Assembly (NCBI GenBank): GCA_049969495.1
Contig: JBMFOT010000010.1
Location: 1 to 64,000, forward strand
Direction of reading: 5' to 3'
DNA: 64,000 bases
From: HRBIN16 sp049969495
GTDB lineage: Bacteria; Armatimonadota; HRBIN16
The position numbers and the translations under genes are program-made. Shown piece by piece: positions 59,995 to 64,000 of this stretch; the first letter of the stretch is position 1, and every line of letters starts with the position of its first letter. The notes beneath the pieces were generated by a model. It made no database searches, was not told where the DNA came from, and saw only the letters and a program-made list of their open reading frames with translations.

Positions 59995-60204
59995 ATGAAA
60001 TACGAGAATCTTTCCAGCGATACCTGCGACCACAATCCGGAGGATCTGGGCTACCTGCTGGCGTGGAGTCTGGCGAAGCAGCACAACGAACCTCTGATCT
60101 GCCGTCGGTGCGGTCAAGTGCTGTGGAGCCCGGAGATGGAACAACAGAAGCCTACCGGTTTGGTGGGCTTTCTGCAGCGGCTCAGGCAGAGGCTGCGCGT
60201 CTAA
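59995..60204 (+). CDS. small zinc-knuckle protein overlapping the remnant
   Basis: 69 residues in another frame than the remnant: MKYENLSSDTCDHNPEDLGY, then LLAWSLAKQHNEPLICRRCG and QVLWSPEMEQQKP. AGGAGG lies six bases before the ATG, one of the best ribosome sites in the window. The CRRC pair with Cys11 and His13 could bind zinc. I recognise no family. The strong start argues that this small gene is real, perhaps a cargo or control gene of the same element. Confidence 0.5.
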   Translation: MKYENLSSDTCDHNPEDLGYLLAWSLAKQHNEPLICRRCGQVLWSPEMEQQKPTGLVGFLQRLRQRLRV

Positions 60205-60361
60205 GCAGGCAGTTACGCACCGAACCCGGCACCTACGGCAAAGTGCTTTCCGCGTGGAAGACCACCCAGACCGTCTTCAACCCGCCTTCGTGGGTACGCA
60301 ACTTCTACCAGCGCGAAGCGCGCACTGGCTGGCTCATGGTGTTCCTCTCGTGTAAAGCCAA

Positions 60362-60386
60362 GCGCCCTCCGCATCGCGGAGGGCGC
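60362..60386 (-). terminator. terminator hairpin after tRNA-Glu
   Basis: Perfect 11-bp stem with a 3-base loop, starting 4 bases after the tRNA 3' end on the minus strand and followed by TTGGCTTT. It also blocks readthrough from the plus-strand remnant. Confidence 0.7.
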
Positions 60387-60389
60387 ACA

Positions 60390-60466
60390 TGGTAGCCCCA
60401 GGGGGATTCGAACCCCCGATCTCCTGGCTGAGAACCAGGTGTCCTAGTCCACTAGACGATGGGGCC
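60390..60466 (-). tRNA. tRNA-Glu (anticodon CTC), CCA encoded
   Basis: 77 bases with a full cloverleaf on the minus strand: acceptor GGCCCCA pairing TGGGGCT, D arm with TAGTGGACTA, anticodon stem CCTGG/CCAGG with loop TTCTCAG (anticodon CTC), T arm GGGGG-TTCGAAT-CCCCC and a genome-encoded CCA. The first acceptor pair is G-U. A near-consensus promoter lies just upstream. Confidence 0.97.
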
Positions 60467-60481
60467 CCGTTGCCGGAAAGC

Positions 60482-60511
60482 ATTATACAACACCATCCGG
60501 CAACTTGTCAA
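60482..60511 (-). promoter_or_regulatory. near-consensus promoter of tRNA-Glu
   Basis: Minus strand: TTGACA (60511-60506), 18-bp spacer, TATAAT (60487-60482), about 16 bases before the mature tRNA 5' end. Confidence 0.85.
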
Positions 60512-60539
60512 CCCTGCATTGGCTCCCGAGTCGGCGAGT

Positions 60540-61589
60540 TTAGCCCAGCGAGGCGTAGCGTAGCAAGCGCGCCACACCGACCATCTCCGCTGCGGTCAAA
60601 CTGGCTTTATCGGCGAACGCTCTCCAGACATCGCGATAGAGTGCCTGAGCCTGTGGGCGAGGCAACACCCGGCATAGCCCCAACCACAATCCGGCCGCGT
60701 GGGGCATGTACTCGCTCCCGTCCTCGTCTCCGCCCACTTCGCCCGCCAACGTGCCATCGGGGCGTTTGACCTTCAACAACCATGTGTTCGCGAACCGCTC
60801 TGCGTCGCGGCGGTTGAATACAATGCCCTCTGCGATGCACCGGACGGCAAAATCCACGTTCAGCGAGGCGTGCGAGATGTCTTCACTGCCCCGCCCGTCC
60901 CCATTCAAGCGATACCAGTACGCCCAGTCGTAGAGGCGAGGATCGCCTGTGCGCAGGCGGTTGCGGAAGAAACGAGCCAATCGTTCTACCTGGTCACGGT
61001 AACGGCGATTTCCCGTCGTCCTCCACATCTCCACCAGCACGCTTCCCATGACATTCTGCTGATTGAGCGGCAGGGCGTCGTTGAGGTGGGGGCTATGGTA
61101 GTATCCTTCGCCGGTACGCGGTCCCTCGCGCCAGTAGAGTTCAGCATCGCGGATGCACTCCTCGATGCGCTGACAATACTGCTGGGCTTTCGCCCCGAAT
61201 TCTGCCTGTAGCCACCGGTCGCTTTTCACCAGCCTGACGAACTCGGCGGGCGCGAGCGTAATCATGCCGGTATGCACAATCCACACGTGCCATTTGCCCC
61301 GTGTGTACTTCGTCGCCCCCCAGCCCGCCAGCGGCTTACCGGCATAAGTGTCAGCGATGCCTCGCACATCGTCTCGGTTCGCCAGCACCCTGTCGAAGTG
61401 TTCCACCAGCTTGCGCAGGTAGTGACGCTCGCGTGTGGCGCGATACATCTCCATATACGCCAGCAAGATGTACGCCTCCGCCCACGCCAGCTCGCCGTTC
61501 TCGTTGGTGAGCTCCGAGTAGCCCCGGCCGCCGTGAATAGCAGTATCGTTTCGGTCAAAGCGTTCGCGTAGTTGTTTGCGGATGTCCAA
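60540..61589 (-). CDS. six-hairpin (alpha/alpha barrel) glycosidase-like protein
   Basis: 349 residues from TTG 61589, nine bases after GGAGG. Mostly helical with the repeat pattern of six-hairpin enzymes: AWAEAYILLAYMEMYRATRE, GKWHVWIVHTGMITLAPAEF, YHSPHLNDALPLNQQNVMGS and EDISHASLNVDFAVRCIAEG. No signal peptide is seen, so it acts inside the cell. Relatives include uronate-processing epimerases and unsaturated glucuronyl hydrolases; the exact activity cannot be told. Confidence 0.75.
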   Translation of the reverse strand: MDIRKQLRERFDRNDTAIHGGRGYSELTNENGELAWAEAYILLAYMEMYRATRERHYLRKLVEHFDRVLANRDDVRGIADTYAGKPLAGWGATKYTRGKWHVWIVHTGMITLAPAEFVRLVKSDRWLQAEFGAKAQQYCQRIEECIRDAELYWREGPRTGEGYYHSPHLNDALPLNQQNVMGSVLVEMWRTTGNRRYRDQVERLARFFRNRLRTGDPRLYDWAYWYRLNGDGRGSEDISHASLNVDFAVRCIAEGIVFNRRDAERFANTWLLKVKRPDGTLAGEVGGDEDGSEYMPHAAGLWLGLCRVLPRPQAQALYRDVWRAFADKASLTAAEMVGVARLLRYASLG

Positions 61590-61609
61590 CTCTCATTGCC
61601 TCCGCGCGA

Positions 61610-61636
61610 ATCCGTGTCACTCGTGTCTATCCGTGT
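61610..61636. repeat. paired ATCCGTGT repeat
   Basis: ATCCGTGT at 61610-61617 and 61629-61636 in the divergent gap between the six-hairpin and UroD-like genes; related to the inverted repeat at 9050-9116. Confidence 0.4.
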
Positions 61637-61762
61637 GCTCCTAAAAACAGCTTCTCTCCGGTGTCTTTTCGAGATGCGACAGGGTATGTCCTTGCTTTAC
61701 AAGGGAAAGCGGTTTACCATGCAGAAGCTATCGGTGCAAACTGCAGAGACGTGAGGCAAAAG

Positions 61763-62881
61763 ATGACGCATAAAGAGAGACTTCTTGCGGTGTTTCAGGG
61801 CAAACGTCCAGACGTGATGCCTTGGTACGCCGACTTGACCTACTGGTATAACGCCGAGGTGATTAAGGGCACGCTGCCGGAGAGGTATTGTGGCGATGGT
61901 GTGGTGCAGCTCTACAAAGACCTGAACACCGGGGCGCACGAACACCTGCTCAACTGTCCCTGGCGTACCGAGTACGAAGATGTACGGATTCTGGTGGAGG
62001 AAGAGCGCGACGCCGGTGGCAGACCGGTACGTACCCGCACCAGCTGGGTGACGCCGGTGGGAACTATCTCGCAGGTGCAGGAGTTCGAACCCAACTCCTA
62101 CTGCTGGGCGTATCGCGAGTACCCCGTCAAGACCCCTGAAGACCTGAAGGTGCTGCGCTTTATCTTCCAGCATCAGCACCTGACACCCGACTACACCGAG
62201 CAACAGCGCATCATCGACCTGTTCGGGGACTGGGGCGTCGCCGCCTCCATGCCCAACCGCACACCGATGGCGAACCTGTTCGTCATCTGGATGGGGGTCA
62301 CCAACGCAGTTTACGCGCTTGCGGATGCACCGGAGGAGATAGAGGAGACCATCGAGGTGATGTCCGCCGCGGAAGACCCGATGTACGAGATTATCTGCAA
62401 CGCGCCCGCGCCGCTGGTGTATTTCCCCGATAACATCACGGGCGAGGTGGTCAGCCCGCGCATCTTCCAGAAGTACTACGCGCCCTACTACCGCAGAAGG
62501 GCAGAGCAACTGCACAGGGCGGGCAAATATATCTTCGTGCACATCGATGGCACGTTCAAGAACCTGCTGCCGTATGTGGCACCGACAGGGGTGGACTGTG
62601 CGCAGTCGCTGACCCCTGCGCCGGTGGGTGATGTGCCTCTGGAGGATTTCCGCACGCTCGCTGGTCCCGACCTCATCCTGTGGGGTGGGGTGCCCGCCGC
62701 CTATTTCAGCCCGGTGTACAGCGAGCAGACGCTGAAGGAGATCGTGCTGAAAGCCATCCGCCTGTATAAGCACGACCCGCGCTTTATGCTGTGCGTGTGC
62801 GACCAGGTACCGCCTGACGGCATTATCGGGCGCGTCAGGATGGTGAGCGACCTCGTGGAGGAGTACGGGCGGGTAGAGTAG
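61763..62881 (+). CDS. uroporphyrinogen decarboxylase-like (URO-D superfamily) protein
   Basis: 372 residues from ATG 61763 (GAGG six bases upstream); an open frame runs from 61661 without support. It begins MTHKERLLAVFQGKRPDVMP, the usual opening of URO-D-like proteins that are not heme enzymes, and contains APAPLVYFPDNITGEVVSPR, FVHIDGTFKNLLPYV and LILWGGVPAAYFSPVYSEQT. These expanded families are often linked to methyl transfer or carbohydrate loci in Armatimonadota and Planctomycetes. Substrate unknown. Confidence 0.88.
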   Translation: MTHKERLLAVFQGKRPDVMPWYADLTYWYNAEVIKGTLPERYCGDGVVQLYKDLNTGAHEHLLNCPWRTEYEDVRILVEEERDAGGRPVRTRTSWVTPVGTISQVQEFEPNSYCWAYREYPVKTPEDLKVLRFIFQHQHLTPDYTEQQRIIDLFGDWGVAASMPNRTPMANLFVIWMGVTNAVYALADAPEEIEETIEVMSAAEDPMYEIICNAPAPLVYFPDNITGEVVSPRIFQKYYAPYYRRRAEQLHRAGKYIFVHIDGTFKNLLPYVAPTGVDCAQSLTPAPVGDVPLEDFRTLAGPDLILWGGVPAAYFSPVYSEQTLKEIVLKAIRLYKHDPRFMLCVCDQVPPDGIIGRVRMVSDLVEEYGRVE

Positions 62882-62884
62882 CCC

Positions 62885-63934
62885 TCACGCCGCGAGCAGT
62901 TCCACCACCTTGTGCGCGATGCGGGGCAGGGGAAGCACGAACTCTGCCCCTCCCAGCTGGATCGCCTCGCGCGGCATGCCGAACACCACGCTGGTCTCCT
63001 CGTCCTGCGCGATGGTATGTGCCCCTGCATCGCGTAGCCTTTTGAGCCCTCTTGCCCCATCCGCGCCCATGCCGGTGAGCAGAACTGCTACCGTGGCGGA
63101 ACCGCCAGCTTCCGCAACCGAATCGAACAGCGCGTCTACCGAGGGGCGGTGGCGGTTCACGGGCTCGGTCTGCACCACCCTGGCGCGATATTGCGAGCCG
63201 TTGCGGGCTACTTGCAGGTGGTAGTCGCCGGGCGCGATGTAGGCGTGTCCGGGTTGCAGCACGTCGCCATCCTCCGCCTCTTTCACGTGCACCGCGCACA
63301 GCTTATCTAGCCTCTCCGCGAAGGAACGGGTGAACACAGGTGGCATGTGCTGTACAACCACGATGGGTGGCACCTCCGAAGGTAACGCCTGTAACACCTG
63401 ACGAATCGCCTCGGGACCGCCGGTAGATGCGCCGATGGCGATGAGCCGGTTCATGCCCGTAGCGCGTTTGATAGACGCCTGCGGCATCTCCAAGGGGGCA
63501 ACGGGTGCCTGTTTAGGACGCACGCGCGCCCGCGCCGCCGCTTTCACCTTCGAAGTAATCTCATGCGACAGCGCCGCCATGCCGGTAAAGATGCTCTGCG
63601 TGGGCTTGGCGATGAAGTCCACTGCGCCCAGCTCTAATGCCTTTAGGGTGACCTCGCTGCCCTCGCGCGTGAGGGTGGAAACCATCACCACGGGCATCGG
63701 GTTCGAGCGCATGAGCTTCTCGAGAAAAGTGATGCCGTCCATCCGCGGCATCTCCACGTCCAGGGTCAACACGTCGGGTTTTAACTGCACGATTTTATCG
63801 TAGCCTTCAATCGGGTCGCTGGCAGTGCCGACGACCTCAATCCCGCCGTCCCGCGCGAAGATGTCTTTCAATAGCTGCCGGATCACCACCGAATCATCGA
63901 TAATCAACACGCGAACGGGGCGATGTTCGTCCAT
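62885..63934 (-). CDS. cheB: chemotaxis protein-glutamate methylesterase CheB
   Basis: 349 residues: receiver domain with LIIDDS, phospho-acceptor Asp59 in LTLDVEMPRMDG and Lys in FIAKPT, then the esterase with the catalytic Ser in IGASTGGPEAIRQ, His in VVQHMPPVFT and Asp in GMGADGARGL. It demethylates and deamidates chemoreceptors, or pilus-linked receptors. GGAGG precedes the ATG by eight bases. Further chemotaxis genes, if any, would lie beyond the right edge; 63935-64000 shows no gene. Confidence 0.96.
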   Translation of the reverse strand: MDEHRPVRVLIIDDSVVIRQLLKDIFARDGGIEVVGTASDPIEGYDKIVQLKPDVLTLDVEMPRMDGITFLEKLMRSNPMPVVMVSTLTREGSEVTLKALELGAVDFIAKPTQSIFTGMAALSHEITSKVKAAARARVRPKQAPVAPLEMPQASIKRATGMNRLIAIGASTGGPEAIRQVLQALPSEVPPIVVVQHMPPVFTRSFAERLDKLCAVHVKEAEDGDVLQPGHAYIAPGDYHLQVARNGSQYRARVVQTEPVNRHRPSVDALFDSVAEAGGSATVAVLLTGMGADGARGLKRLRDAGAHTIAQDEETSVVFGMPREAIQLGGAEFVLPLPRIAHKVVELLAA

Positions 63935-64000
63935 AGGTGTTTCCTCCAGAAGGTGTTCCCATACGGAATTATCGGCAGGGGAATGGGGCAGGGTAGAGGG

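Larger units (their letters stand above)
59706..60395 (+). pseudogene. mobile-element remnant: zeta-toxin C-terminus and polyvalent-protein fragment
   Basis: One open frame without its own start. Its first part (about 59736-59985) reads VVQRASETGRIVPPDAIGST, HYGANETIRHLVRQYKRDPG and FSIVDNTGSEFIIRD, the C-terminal half of a zeta-toxin/UDP-GlcNAc kinase-like domain (the R-x-G-R-x-V-P and H-x-x-A-x-x-T motifs). Its last part (about 60218-60320) reads YGKVLSAWKTTQTVFNPPSW then VRNFYQ, as in large polyvalent proteins of phages and conjugative elements. Everything upstream and between is missing, and the frame ends at the tRNA-Glu. I read it as the stump of an element once integrated at this tRNA. 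Confidence 0.55.

Overview
The window is a moderately GC-rich, densely coding stretch of a diderm (Gram-negative type) bacterium. It has a complete type IV pilus core with an outer-membrane secretin, a TolC/HlyD/AcrB-type efflux operon and an outer-membrane beta-barrel protein. The mix of GH116 glycosidase, sugar-phosphate isomerase/epimerase, UroD-like and six-hairpin proteins with dockerin-like EF-hand C-termini and short hairpin repeats resembles (mostly thermophilic) Armatimonadota. That assignment is inference from gene content, not from a marker search.

Layout. 0.2-2.2 kb: LemA plus a membrane protein resembling GIDE-domain proteins (minus strand). 2.3-5.4 kb: two-gene anion/sulfonate-type ABC transporter. 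5.5-9.0 kb: large exported GH116-type glycosidase with inserted domains. 9.2-15.2 kb: thioredoxin-like protein, IolB, PIG-L deacetylase, sugar isomerase, Uma2 and a beta-helix protein. 15.2-17.0 kb: lepA. 17.1-24.4 kb: TetR and AbrB regulators followed by an RND efflux operon. 24.5-25.8 kb: purB. 25.9-27.9 kb: a nitrosative/oxidative-stress patch (YbaK remnant, hemerythrin remnant, cupin-RIC chimera, Rrf2 regulator with a perfect palindromic operator). 28.0-38.6 kb: type IV pilus genes pilM-N-O-P-Q, pilB, an HDOD gene, pilT and pilC, all on the minus strand. 38.9-47.1 kb: duplicated-domain secreted protein, sucCD, rsmI, DUF5916-type barrel, MFS, helical secreted protein and bcp. 47.3-50.9 kb: Spy-like protein, tandem hairpin repeats, a coiled-coil membrane protein interrupted by an in-frame TGA, and a dockerin-like protein. 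50.9-54.5 kb: tldD, sugar isomerase and cysteine desulfurase. 54.6-59.7 kb: ANTAR regulator, GAF histidine kinase, zinc-ribbon protein, DNA methyltransferase, truncated NYN protein and isochorismatase. 59.7-60.5 kb: mobile-element remnant abutting tRNA-Glu. 60.5-64 kb: six-hairpin protein, UroD-like protein and CheB.

Most notable signal. Several accessory genes (YbaK, hemerythrin, cupin/RIC, NYN-winged helix, zeta-toxin/polyvalent protein) keep recognisable ends but lack their middles, three of them side by side within 1.4 kb. Other points of interest are a four-unit CATG array with exact 9-bp period just downstream of a near-consensus promoter in the efflux operon, an Rrf2/RIC divergent operator palindrome, an in-frame TGA dividing one long reading frame, and a small zinc-knuckle ORF with a strong ribosome binding site overlapping a phage-like remnant. 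Readable promoters mostly have 18-bp spacers, and twice the -35 TTGACA contains the stop codon of the preceding gene.
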